Source: Bacteroidia bacterium
GTDB taxonomy: Bacteria; Bacteroidota; Bacteroidia; Bacteroidales; F082
DNA: 38,789 nt
Assembly (NCBI GenBank): GCA_030537295.1
Contig: JAUNNU010000008.1
Location: 1 to 38,789, forward strand
Direction of reading: 5' to 3'
In this document: positions 1-8,916 of the stretch, piece after piece
Layout of the letters: every line of letters begins with the position of its first letter
Numbering within the stretch: position 1 is the first letter of the stretch
Notes under the pieces: generated by a model
What the model was told of the DNA's origin: nothing
Database searches by the model: none
Seen by the model: only the letters and a program-made list of their open reading frames with translations
Program-made: the position numbers and the translations under genes

Positions 1-1015
1 AAACCGTTCTTGCGTAAGGTGTCAGGTCTTGCGTTGCGAACTCGCCGCGTTGGTATTTCAGGTAGCCGGCGACGCCAATCATCGCTGCGTTGTCGGTGCT
101 GAACTTGAATTTCGGGATGAAAACGTCCCAGTGATATTTCTTTCCCGCAGCTATCATCGCATCTTGAAGACCGGTGTTCGCGGAGACGCCTCCGGCTATC
201 GCAACTTGCTTAATACCAGTGTCCTTCGCCGCCTTGATTAACTTTTTCATCAAGGTGTCGATGATGTCTTTCTGAATCGAAGCGCAGAGGTCGGCCTTGT
301 TTTCCTCAATGAAATTCTCGTTTTCCTTGAGCTTGTCGCGAAGGAAATATAAGAAGCTGGTTTTCAAGCCGCTGAAGCTGTAGTCGTAGCCCGGGATGTG
401 CGGTTTGCTGAACTGAAACGCATCAGGATTACCTTCTTTTGCCAAGCGGTTGATGATAGGGCCGCCAGGATAGCCGAGTCCCATGATTTTGGCGGTCTTG
501 TCGAATGCTTCGCCGGCAGCGTCGTCGATTGTCTTTCCAAGTATTTCAAGGTCAAAGTAATCGTTGACCTTCATGATTTGCGTGTGACCGCCGGAAACCG
601 TCAGACAAAGGAAAGGAAACTGTGGAACAGGCGACGGACTGTCAGGATCTTGGGCGAAAAGTGCCAAAACGTGGCCGTTTGTATGGTTCACTTCTATCAA
701 AGGAATGTTCATTGCGAGAGCGTAAGCCTTTGAAAATGAAGTTCCTACAAGCAATGAACCTAAAAGTCCAGGTCCGCGTGTAAAAGCTATCGCACTTATT
801 TGATTTTTTTGTATTTTTGCTTGTTTTATCGCAGCGTCAACAACAGGTATGATATTCTGCTGGTGGGCACGTGATGCAAGTTCAGGGATGACACCTCCAT
901 ATTGGCGGTGAACCTCTTGATTAGCAATGACATTCGACAATACTGTCGTACCTTTGAGTACAGCTGCGGAAGTGTCGTCGCACGATGATTCGATGGCTAA
1001 AATATATTCGTTCAT
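1..1015 (-). CDS. tsaD: tRNA N6-adenosine threonylcarbamoyltransferase TsaD (3' end cut by window edge)
   Basis: TsaD transfers the threonylcarbamoyl group to A37 of ANN-decoding tRNAs (t6A), acting with TsaB and TsaE in the cytoplasm. I translated this strand by hand from the ATG at 1015. The N-terminus carries ESSCDDTSAAV. The metal-binding HxxxH appears as NHTNGH, followed by TVSGGHTQ, the IDDAAGEAFDK stretch, AIAGGVSAN and the late metal-ligand region FSTDNAAMIG. About 338 codons are visible, close to the usual length of around 340, so only the last few residues should be missing. It is divergent from tamB with only 12 bases between the start codons. A -7 element for this gene sits inside the first codons of tamB. 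Family assignment is secure. Confidence 0.96.
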   Translation of the reverse strand, partial: MNEYILAIESSCDDTSAAVLKGTTVLSNVIANQEVHRQYGGVIPELASRAHQQNIIPVVDAAIKQAKIQKNQISAIAFTRGPGLLGSLLVGTSFSKAYALAMNIPLIEVNHTNGHVLALFAQDPDSPSPVPQFPFLCLTVSGGHTQIMKVNDYFDLEILGKTIDDAAGEAFDKTAKIMGLGYPGGPIINRLAKEGNPDAFQFSKPHIPGYDYSFSGLKTSFLYFLRDKLKENENFIEENKADLCASIQKDIIDTLMKKLIKAAKDTGIKQVAIAGGVSANTGLQDAMIAAGKKYHWDVFIPKFKFSTDNAAMIGVAGYLKYQRGEFATQDLTPYARTV

Positions 1016-1027
1016 AACAAAAAAAGA

Positions 1028-4000
1028 ATGCGCAAAAGTACAAAAAATAAACTAACGAAAGCAACTCACGTCATATTAATTATTATGACTGTGTTTTTGG
1101 CTTTGATTGCGAGCCTCTACGCCGCAATCCGTGATGTTACTGTACAAAGCATGATTGTCCGTTCCGCCGCAGGGATTGTGTCACAAAAACTTAACACCGA
1201 AGTAAAAATCAAGACTTTCTACGTCACCCCAAACCTCGAAATTCATATTGACGGAGTGCAAATCAATGATTTAGACAAATATCCGATGTTTGAAATAGGG
1301 GAGCTTAAGACAAAATTAGCCTTTGGCGACAATTCTGTTTTCCGGCTTAAGGAGGTTTATCTGAAAGACGCTCTCGGACGACTCGTCACCTACGAAGGCA
1401 ACGAATTGTCGAACCTTTCTGAAATAATTTCTCGGATTCCAAATCGTGGAAAAGAAAATGACACTGACAAAAAGTCTGACTTCAGACTTGCTGTTGACGA
1501 CATAAAAATAGAAAACGCACATTTTATCCTTTGGAACCAGAACAGAGATGATCCGACTCGCAAACGCATGGATTACAAGCACTTGGATGTCAAAAACATC
1601 AACATCACGGTTGATGATTTCAGCTTCGGAAACGATACCATAACCGGAAACATAAAAAGTCTTTCTGCCGAAGAAAGGTGCGGACTCGTAATCAACTCAT
1701 TCAGTACCAATCTGATGTTCTGTCCGGCGGATATTTTTCTCGATGATCTGCTGATAGACCTCAACGACTCGCATCTTGACCTTGATCTCGAATTCAAATT
1801 TAATGACGGCGACGACTTCGACTATTTCGTCGATTCGGTTGTCATGATAAGCAATATCCGCGATACCCACTTGAATCTCAGCGACATAAGGTTTTGGTCT
1901 GATGTCATGAGAAAGATGCCTGACAATGTAGTGCTGAACGCTGATTTCAAAGGGATTGTCAATGATTTTACAGTTGAAAACTTGGATCTGAGCTTCGGCG
2001 AACGTTCAAATATCAAGGGAGATATTTCAATAAAAGACGTCTCAAGAAAAGATTTTAACATATCATATTGGGAAGCTGACCTCCCTGAACTTGTGACATC
2101 GTACGATGACCTCGTGAATTTTTACATTCCATCATCGTCGGTGACAATACCTATTCCTGAAGAAATCAAATCAATCGGGAATGTTGCGTTATCGGTTGAT
2201 TTCAAAGGCACTCCCGTCGATTTTGACTTCAGCTCTAACATAAAAACAGAAATCGGCAGGGTCAACGCTGAATTGAATCTCAGTGATAATACAGGATTGC
2301 CAGTTTATGACGCGAATATTGTCACATACGACTTTGACATGACCGAAATAATCGGGACGAAAGAACCTGCGAAAATCACAATGGCCATGCATTTCAACGG
2401 CAAAGGCACTGATGCCAAAGACGTTGATTTGAAAGGCCTTGCTCGTGTGAAGTCATTGGAAATCAAAGAAAATGTCTTTGGAAATTTCAATATTAATCTT
2501 TCGATGAAAGATGAAATGGCCAAGGTCAACACACGAATTTCAGACCCTAATATTGACTTGAAACTCGAAGCCGATGTGAATCTTAAAAATAAGAAGCCGG
2601 TTTTTGGTGCGGTCGCAAAAATCAGGAATGCGAATCTTCCGAACTTACATCTCGTTGAAACAGATTCAGTTATGATTCTTTCGACGAATCTTGACGTCAA
2701 TTTCTGCGGTTTCAGTCTCGATGAACTTATCGCCGACGTCAAAATTGACAGCACGTCATATTTCGACGGAAAAGATTATTACTCGATGAATCATTTCAAT
2801 GCTTCACTTTCTGATTACAGTGGAATAAAAACATCAACAATAAACTGCGATTTCTTTGATTTTCAAGCTGATGGCATTGTCCATTTCAACACTTTCGTCG
2901 ATGCTTTGAAAAATGCGGTACTTTCTCATGTTCAGTTGCCGGCTCTGAAAAAGGGTGGTGGTTTGTATGATGTTGACAAACAGGAGTTTGCAATGAAACT
3001 CGACTTGAAGCGGACCGATATGTTGGCGAGGTTGTTCGTGCCTCAAATCCGCATAGCTCCGGGGACTTCACTGACGGCGACGTTCACCACCGAAGGCACA
3101 ATCCACGGACAGGATTTCGAATGCCCGGAAATGAAAATCGGCAATGTCTTGGTCAAAGATATCGGATTGAGAAACAGCATTGATAATGAGAAGATTATAT
3201 CTGAATTTACCGTTCGTGATTTGATTTTCAGAGACTCCACGGAAGAAAACTCGTCGAAGATTAATTTGGAAAACATCGTTTTCAGCACCATTGCGCAGAA
3301 CGATTCCGTGTTCTTCAATCTCAACTGGGACAATCACAAGACGACGGGTCAGAATGTCGGCGATTTTTCAGCTGTTTTCATTCCTGACGACATCAAGGGC
3401 GGATTGCTGTCGATATCGTCAAATGGTTTGGTGATCGCTGATACGCTATTGACCATGGACGACAACTGTTACATTGATTTTCAGGAAGATAAGACGATTA
3501 TAAACAATTTCTGCCTTCATACAAAACTGCAATCGATAAAGATAAATGGCGATTATCCGAACAAGGCCGCAGATACGATAAACGTTTCGTTCCACCAATT
3601 GGATCTTTCGGATTTGAACATTCTGCTGATTGCCAAAAACATTGAACTTGACGGCGTTATCAATGGAGACGCGAGCCTTTCCGGAATCAATGACCACCTG
3701 TCGTTCACGTCAGGGCTTCTGTTAGATAATCTGTTGATTAACAGCAGATATGTGGGCGATGTTTCGTTGGATTCATATTGGAACAACCATGACGAGTCGA
3801 TTGTCATTAACGCCGAGATAATCAGCGAACGGGAAGGCGGCGAGAGAAACAAGACTTTTGAATTGCTTGGCAATTATTATACACTTCGTGACGATGACAA
3901 TCTGAAACTTAACCTGAATGTCAATGACTTCAGATTGATTTCCGTCGAGCCGTTTGTCAAGTCGGTGATTGGGAGGTTAGACGGGGTTTTGAATGGCTCC

Positions 4001-5185
4001 GTCGATATTTCCGGATCGTTGTCCAAGCCCGTCCTTGACGGCTACCTTGCATTGGACGACGCCGGATGCAAAATCAATTTCCTGAATACATATTATAAGA
4101 TTAATGACACCGTCCGCATGTCGGAAAATCTCATCAATTTTGAAAATCTTGAGCTCCTCGACACTTTGGGAAACTATGCGACGGTGACGGGAAATATCAC
4201 TCACAACTATCTGAAAGACTTTAACTTGGACATAAATCTTGAATGTGAAAATTTCGCTGCGATGAACATTCCGGCTGACAAGGCGAGCGGTTTCTACGGG
4301 TCCGCCATCGCCGACGGCAACGTGGCTATCAAAGGCCCGTTTGACGACATCTTCATCGACATCGATGTCGCCACGCAAAAAGGAACCGAGATAAGCATCC
4401 CGCTTTCGGGACAAAACACCGTTGACGACAATTTCATCGTTTTCGTACAGAAAAAAGTCGATGTTGACACGACATTTGACGATTATGTCCCGGAAGTAGC
4501 AAAGGCAAGCAACCTAACCTTGAATCTTGACGCAAACGTCAATTCGGATGCGAAGCTGAACATCATCCTGCCTTCAAACATGGGAAACATCAATGCGACA
4601 GGCGACGGCAACGTGAATCTCGGAATGAAGTCGGGAAATTTAACTTTGAAAGGTAACTACTTGATAAACAGCGGTTCTTTTGCATTCAACCTTCAGGTTG
4701 CAAGCCGTGTGTTTAACATTCGCAAAGGCGGCACAATAAATTTCAACGGAAATCCCACAGATGCCGACATTGACATTGTAAGTACTTACAGGACAAAGGC
4801 TTCGCTGAAGACTGTAGGCGGTGGCATCGACACGACAATGGTCGGCGGCAACGTCATTGTTGACTGCATCTTACATCTTGAAAACAAGCTCATGAATCCG
4901 ACAATAACTTTCGGAATTGACTTGCCTAATTCAAAAGAAGATGTCAAAACGGCCGTTTTCTCCGTCATCGACACCACAAATCAGACCGTCATGGCGCAGC
5001 ATGTACTTTCGCTGATGGTGCTCGGCTCGTTTGCAAATTCTAATGCCCTGAACTTCGCAAACATGGGCACGTCGGCCTATTACAATGTCATTACAGGTGC
5101 GTTAAACAACTGGTTATCACAGCTTTCAAACAATTTCGACATCGGTGTCAATTACAAGTCGTTCGATAACATTTCCAACGAGTAA
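1028..5185 (+). CDS. tamB: TamB-family translocation/assembly module, ends at an in-frame TAA
   Basis: TamB/AsmA-like proteins bridge the inner and outer membranes and take part in outer-membrane protein assembly or lipid transport. The 1385-residue product has an N-terminal membrane anchor at about residues 15-33. A very long series of beta-rich repeats follows, with recurrent patterns such as LDLKR, NVNL and GNFNI. Near the end is the conserved DUF490/TamB C-terminal domain (GTINFNGNPTDADIDI, FDIGVNYKS). The TAA at 5183-5185 stops translation within that domain. The reading frame then continues without a shift for another 132 codons that look like the expected family C-terminus. The start is ATG 1028, 12 bases from the divergent tsaD start, a pairing often seen in Bacteroidales. 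Whether the shortened protein works is unknown. Confidence 0.88.
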   Translation: MRKSTKNKLTKATHVILIIMTVFLALIASLYAAIRDVTVQSMIVRSAAGIVSQKLNTEVKIKTFYVTPNLEIHIDGVQINDLDKYPMFEIGELKTKLAFGDNSVFRLKEVYLKDALGRLVTYEGNELSNLSEIISRIPNRGKENDTDKKSDFRLAVDDIKIENAHFILWNQNRDDPTRKRMDYKHLDVKNINITVDDFSFGNDTITGNIKSLSAEERCGLVINSFSTNLMFCPADIFLDDLLIDLNDSHLDLDLEFKFNDGDDFDYFVDSVVMISNIRDTHLNLSDIRFWSDVMRKMPDNVVLNADFKGIVNDFTVENLDLSFGERSNIKGDISIKDVSRKDFNISYWEADLPELVTSYDDLVNFYIPSSSVTIPIPEEIKSIGNVALSVDFKGTPVDFDFSSNIKTEIGRVNAELNLSDNTGLPVYDANIVTYDFDMTEIIGTKEPAKITMAMHFNGKGTDAKDVDLKGLARVKSLEIKENVFGNFNINLSMKDEMAKVNTRISDPNIDLKLEADVNLKNKKPVFGAVAKIRNANLPNLHLVETDSVMILSTNLDVNFCGFSLDELIADVKIDSTSYFDGKDYYSMNHFNASLSDYSGIKTSTINCDFFDFQADGIVHFNTFVDALKNAVLSHVQLPALKKGGGLYDVDKQEFAMKLDLKRTDMLARLFVPQIRIAPGTSLTATFTTEGTIHGQDFECPEMKIGNVLVKDIGLRNSIDNEKIISEFTVRDLIFRDSTEENSSKINLENIVFSTIAQNDSVFFNLNWDNHKTTGQNVGDFSAVFIPDDIKGGLLSISSNGLVIADTLLTMDDNCYIDFQEDKTIINNFCLHTKLQSIKINGDYPNKAADTINVSFHQLDLSDLNILLIAKNIELDGVINGDASLSGINDHLSFTSGLLLDNLLINSRYVGDVSLDSYWNNHDESIVINAEIISEREGGERNKTFELLGNYYTLRDDDNLKLNLNVNDFRLISVEPFVKSVIGRLDGVLNGSVDISGSLSKPVLDGYLALDDAGCKINFLNTYYKINDTVRMSENLINFENLELLDTLGNYATVTGNITHNYLKDFNLDINLECENFAAMNIPADKASGFYGSAIADGNVAIKGPFDDIFIDIDVATQKGTEISIPLSGQNTVDDNFIVFVQKKVDVDTTFDDYVPEVAKASNLTLNLDANVNSDAKLNIILPSNMGNINATGDGNVNLGMKSGNLTLKGNYLINSGSFAFNLQVASRVFNIRKGGTINFNGNPTDADIDIVSTYRTKASLKTVGGGIDTTMVGGNVIVDCILHLENKLMNPTITFGIDLPNSKEDVKTAVFSVIDTTNQTVMAQHVLSLMVLGSFANSNALNFANMGTSAYYNVITGALNNWLSQLSNNFDIGVNYKSFDNISNE
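1033..1040 (-). promoter_or_regulatory. Putative -7 promoter element (TACTTTTG) of tsaD
   Basis: Read on the minus strand this matches the Bacteroidota TAnnTTTG consensus and lies 18 bases upstream of the tsaD start. It falls inside codons 2-5 of tamB, so the divergent promoters must overlap coding sequence. No clear -33 element was identified. Confidence 0.5.
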
Positions 5186-5584
5186 ATCGAAGTCGCATTG
5201 TCAAAGCAACTGTTCGACGACCGACTCACAGTTGAAGGCAACTTCGGAGTGATTAGAGAAAGCAACAGCACAACAAGCAACGCAAACAATATCGTGGGCG
5301 ACATTGACGTGACTTACAAATTGAGCAAGAGATTGAGTCTCAAGGCTTATAATCACACAAATACAAATAATAACTCGAACTATTATTCTTACGAAAATAT
5401 ATCTGATTACACACAGGGACTCGGTATATCCTTGTCGCAAAACTTCGATAGATTCAGCGAAATATTCACGAAACAGAAAAAAAACAACGACAAGAAGAAA
5501 GATAAAAAGGAGAAAAAAGACAGGAAAAACAAGAAAAACAACGAAAACGATATAATTGATAATGAAGCAGATGAACCAAAATGA
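5186..5584 (+). pseudogene. tamB: C-terminal remainder of TamB, in frame after the TAA stop
   Basis: This is the same frame as the preceding tamB segment, separated only by TAA. It begins IEVALSKQLFDDRLTVEGNF, the kind of sequence expected in the terminal beta domain of Bacteroidota TamB. It continues with IVGDIDVTYKLSKRLSLKAY and YTQGLGISLSQNFD, then a lysine-rich tail of about 35 residues. The only near start codon is TTG 5198, which would begin in the middle of a beta strand, so an independent gene is unlikely. It is either the stranded end of a nonsense-mutated gene, the product of stop-codon readthrough, or the result of a base error at 5183. Its last bases overlap the helicase gene that follows. 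Confidence 0.75.
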
Positions 5585-8500
5585 CAGACCTTTTAAGATT
5601 TACACGGCTTCGGCTGGATCTGGAAAGACTTTCACGATAGTGAAGGAGTATTTGGCGATTTGTCTCGGCGACAATTCTGACGCCTACCGTGAAATTCTTG
5701 CGGTGACGTTTACGAATAAAGCCGCCAACGAGATGAAAGCCAAGATATTAAATTTCATTCTCGGAATTATTGATAATTCAACGGAAACCGGAATCAAACT
5801 GATGAAAAACTTTCTGTTGGAGAAGACCGGCGTGACGGAACAGGTTCTCGTTGAAAGATGTAAAACATTATATACCAAGATTTTACATAACTACAGCGAT
5901 ATGTCGGTAAGCACTATCGACAGCTTTGTGCAGCACCTGTCACGCAGCTTCGCCCGCGAACTCGACCTTCCAAGCCAGTATTCCGTCATGCTCGATGACG
6001 ACGACCTCGTCGAAGAAATAATCCAGCTTCTTTCAGACGAAATCGGTCATAACAAATTTATTACCAAGGTTTTATCTCAATTTGTCGAATATAATCTTTC
6101 TGAAGAAATATCTTGGAACGTGAAATCAGCCATCTCAGATTTCATCACAAAACTGCTTAAAGAAGATGCATATAAAAAAGGTTGCGACAAGGAAATAACC
6201 GAGATTAACGAGCAGAAATACAACGAAATAAAAGAATACGTTCACGGTGAATACAAAGCCATCAATGAAAATATTGACAACATAATCAATGAGTTAAGAC
6301 AGAAAGAAAACGAACTCGGCATTACCGATGACGACTACGCACAGAAGTCGAGAGGACTGCCGAGCATCGTGAAAAAGATGCAAAAACGTGAAAACTGCGT
6401 CACTACGACAACGACAGACAAAATCCTTTCCGGCGAGAACGATTGGAAAAACAAGAAAAGCAAAATCATCGGCAACGAGATGCTTTATTGTTTCCAAAAC
6501 GCCGTCGAAAGGTACAGAAATCTTTCGTGCCGACAATTCGTTTTCAAACTGATTGAAAAGGATTTGTATTTGTATGTGCTTAGAAATCATATCTTTGAAT
6601 TGATAAGGGAATATATTCTCGACAGCTCGCAGGTTCACATCTCGGAATTTAACAAACGTATTTCCGACGTTCTCGGCGATTGCTCGGTTCCGTTTATTTA
6701 TGAGCGAATCGGGGAGAGGTACAAGCATTATTTCATCGATGAGTTTCAGGATACATCGGTGCTTCAGTGGCAGAATTTCCTTCCGTTGGTGGATAACAGC
6801 CTCGCGCAAGGCAACATGAATCTCATCGTCGGCGACGCAAAACAGTCCATTTACCGTTTCAGAAGCGGCGAGGTAGAGCAGATTATCAGCCTTCCGAAAA
6901 TTTATAAACTCCCTGAAAACGGATTCGCCGCAAGCTGTGAGGAACAATTCATCAGTTCGGCTGACAAAAGGTCGCTGTCAACAAATTACCGTTCATGCAA
7001 GAATATCATCAAGTTCAACAACACGTTTTTCCGTTTCGCCAAGCGATATTTGGCAAATACAGACGTGGAAACCAATCTTGAACATGTTTTTGACGACACT
7101 GAACAGATTTATAATTCCAAGGACGGCGGACTTGTATCGGTTGAACTATTTTCGAGTGAGCTTGACACAAAAGATTATAAGGAGAAAGTTTATGAGTCAA
7201 TGCTTTCGAAAATTAACGAATTGCATTCAGAAGGTGTTGAATATAAAGATATTACGATTCAGGTTCGCTCAAATCGCGAAGGAACGGAAATTGCGAATTA
7301 TCTTGTCGAAAATGGCGTTGAGGTGATTTCCGCCGAGTCGGTGCAACTTCAGACATCGGACAAAATCCAATTGATTGTCAGCACTTTGCAGTATTTTGTC
7401 AATGACGATAATCCTGTCACCATGAAGACGATGTCTTACTTTTTTGAAAAGACACACGAAGGCAGCTTCATGCCGTTGGTTCTCGATAACAAAAATGTCA
7501 GACTTGAAAAATCATTGCACAATGAATTGCAATCAATTCATAATCAAGCGTATAGCCTTTATGATTTGTGCGTTCAGCTTTGCAAGTTTTATGATTTTAA
7601 TATCCTTGAAGATGTCTTTGTCCAGTACTTTATGAATATGCTTTACGACTGGCAATGCAGTCACAGCGGTGGCGTTGACGCTTTCATGGATTATTGGGAA
7701 AGGAAGAAAGGCAGCCTTTCGGTTCAAATTACTGGCGAACTTAACTGCGTGAATATCATGACGATACACAAATCCAAAGGACTTGAATTCAAGATTGTGA
7801 TGTATCCTTTCGCCGACACAATGCTTAAGACGAAACAGGGTTTTACAAAGAAAGAGATGTGGATTCAATGCGCTGACGACAAAAACGCAAAAGACATTCC
7901 GTATCTTGACGCTTTCCTCCTTCCGATAAGCAAAACCGAACTGCAAGGCACTGAATATGAGGACATTTTGAAGCGTGAAGAACAGAAATCGATGCTTGAT
8001 ACACTTGACGTGATGTATGTTTCGATGACGCGTGCCAAGGAACGGCTTTACATTTACACGACCGACAAGGTTTCAAAGACTGACACCGGTTACAATATCT
8101 TCAATGATTTTTTCAATGACGACCTTGATATTCAACATATTAAGAAAGAAAACGAAGATGTTACTTTTGACGATTATTTCCTGAAAAAAGAGGAAATAAA
8201 CGTTCAGGAAATGGAAGACCGCAAGATTTTCACGTTTGGTAACGCTGATTTCAGAAATGAAAATAGATTCGATTCAAAGGGCAAAGATATTGATATTCTT
8301 GAACTTGACGAATCGGAGCAGGCTCCGAAATCGTTGAATTGGTTTGAAAAACTTTCCGTTGAACCCGACCCGACGATGATTTGGTCGAAGAACGGCACGT
8401 TCTTGCCCGATGAATGGGGCACGCTGGTTCACGAGATTTTCTCGAAAATCAGGACAACAGCGGACGCAAGCCGTGCCGTGAGACCGTATGTCACCGACGG

Positions 8501-8903
8501 AACTTTGGATGAGAAAACGGCTGCCAAACTCATTTCCATGTTCAAGAAAATGTCTGATATTGAATGCCTTAAGCCCGCATATTCTGACGATGCCGTTGTA
8601 TTGAACGAGATGGATATTCACACCTCTCTCGGAAATGTTGTCCGTCCTGACCGCTATGCCGTGACAAAAAACGGCATCATCTTGATAGATTACAAAACCG
8701 GAAAACACAACGAGAAATATCATCAGCAGCTTCAGAATTACATGATTGCACTTCGTGAAATGAATGGAAATCAAGACATTAAGGCGTATCTCGTTTACCT
8801 TGGCGATGAAATAGAAGTGGAAGAGGTGCCTGTAAGGCACTATCTTAATAACCGGGTACATGGAGGCGAAGCCGACATGTGTCCGGCAACAGAAACAAAC
8901 TAA
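5562..8903 (+). CDS. UvrD/AddA-like superfamily 1 helicase with C-terminal RecB-type nuclease
   Basis: Likely an ATP-dependent 3'-5' helicase-nuclease that processes double-strand DNA ends, comparable to AddA or RecB. All SF1A motifs are visible. Walker A is ASAGSGKT (residues 16-23), then TFTNKAANEM, STIDSFVQ, Walker B DEFQDT (about 393), GDAKQSIYRFR, TNYRSCKNI, TIHKSKGLEF and YVSMTRAKERLYI (about 820). The C-terminus has the PD-(D/E)XK pattern: GTLVHE (about 952), VRPDR, LIDYKTGK (about 1041) and QLQNY. The start is uncertain: ATG 5562 or ATG 5571 are both possible, and TTG 5556 is less likely. Any of these overlaps the end of tamB, so the two are probably co-transcribed. No AddB-like partner is present in the window. 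Confidence 0.9.
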   Translation: MKQMNQNDRPFKIYTASAGSGKTFTIVKEYLAICLGDNSDAYREILAVTFTNKAANEMKAKILNFILGIIDNSTETGIKLMKNFLLEKTGVTEQVLVERCKTLYTKILHNYSDMSVSTIDSFVQHLSRSFARELDLPSQYSVMLDDDDLVEEIIQLLSDEIGHNKFITKVLSQFVEYNLSEEISWNVKSAISDFITKLLKEDAYKKGCDKEITEINEQKYNEIKEYVHGEYKAINENIDNIINELRQKENELGITDDDYAQKSRGLPSIVKKMQKRENCVTTTTTDKILSGENDWKNKKSKIIGNEMLYCFQNAVERYRNLSCRQFVFKLIEKDLYLYVLRNHIFELIREYILDSSQVHISEFNKRISDVLGDCSVPFIYERIGERYKHYFIDEFQDTSVLQWQNFLPLVDNSLAQGNMNLIVGDAKQSIYRFRSGEVEQIISLPKIYKLPENGFAASCEEQFISSADKRSLSTNYRSCKNIIKFNNTFFRFAKRYLANTDVETNLEHVFDDTEQIYNSKDGGLVSVELFSSELDTKDYKEKVYESMLSKINELHSEGVEYKDITIQVRSNREGTEIANYLVENGVEVISAESVQLQTSDKIQLIVSTLQYFVNDDNPVTMKTMSYFFEKTHEGSFMPLVLDNKNVRLEKSLHNELQSIHNQAYSLYDLCVQLCKFYDFNILEDVFVQYFMNMLYDWQCSHSGGVDAFMDYWERKKGSLSVQITGELNCVNIMTIHKSKGLEFKIVMYPFADTMLKTKQGFTKKEMWIQCADDKNAKDIPYLDAFLLPISKTELQGTEYEDILKREEQKSMLDTLDVMYVSMTRAKERLYIYTTDKVSKTDTGYNIFNDFFNDDLDIQHIKKENEDVTFDDYFLKKEEINVQEMEDRKIFTFGNADFRNENRFDSKGKDIDILELDESEQAPKSLNWFEKLSVEPDPTMIWSKNGTFLPDEWGTLVHEIFSKIRTTADASRAVRPYVTDGTLDEKTAAKLISMFKKMSDIECLKPAYSDDAVVLNEMDIHTSLGNVVRPDRYAVTKNGIILIDYKTGKHNEKYHQQLQNYMIALREMNGNQDIKAYLVYLGDEIEVEEVPVRHYLNNRVHGGEADMCPATETN

Positions 8904-8916
8904 AATTAAATAAAAT

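Noticed and set aside
5183-5185. TAA reassigned to an amino acid across the genome
   Set aside because: Other genes in the window, including clpC, end with TAA at their natural family lengths.
5198-5584. An independent gene starting at TTG 5198
   Set aside because: It is in the same frame as tamB, begins inside a conserved beta-strand motif and continues the family C-terminus. A split tamB explains it better.
6294-6947. A 217-codon minus-strand frame opposite the AddA-like helicase
   Set aside because: It overlaps well-defined helicase motifs on the plus strand and shows no domain of its own.
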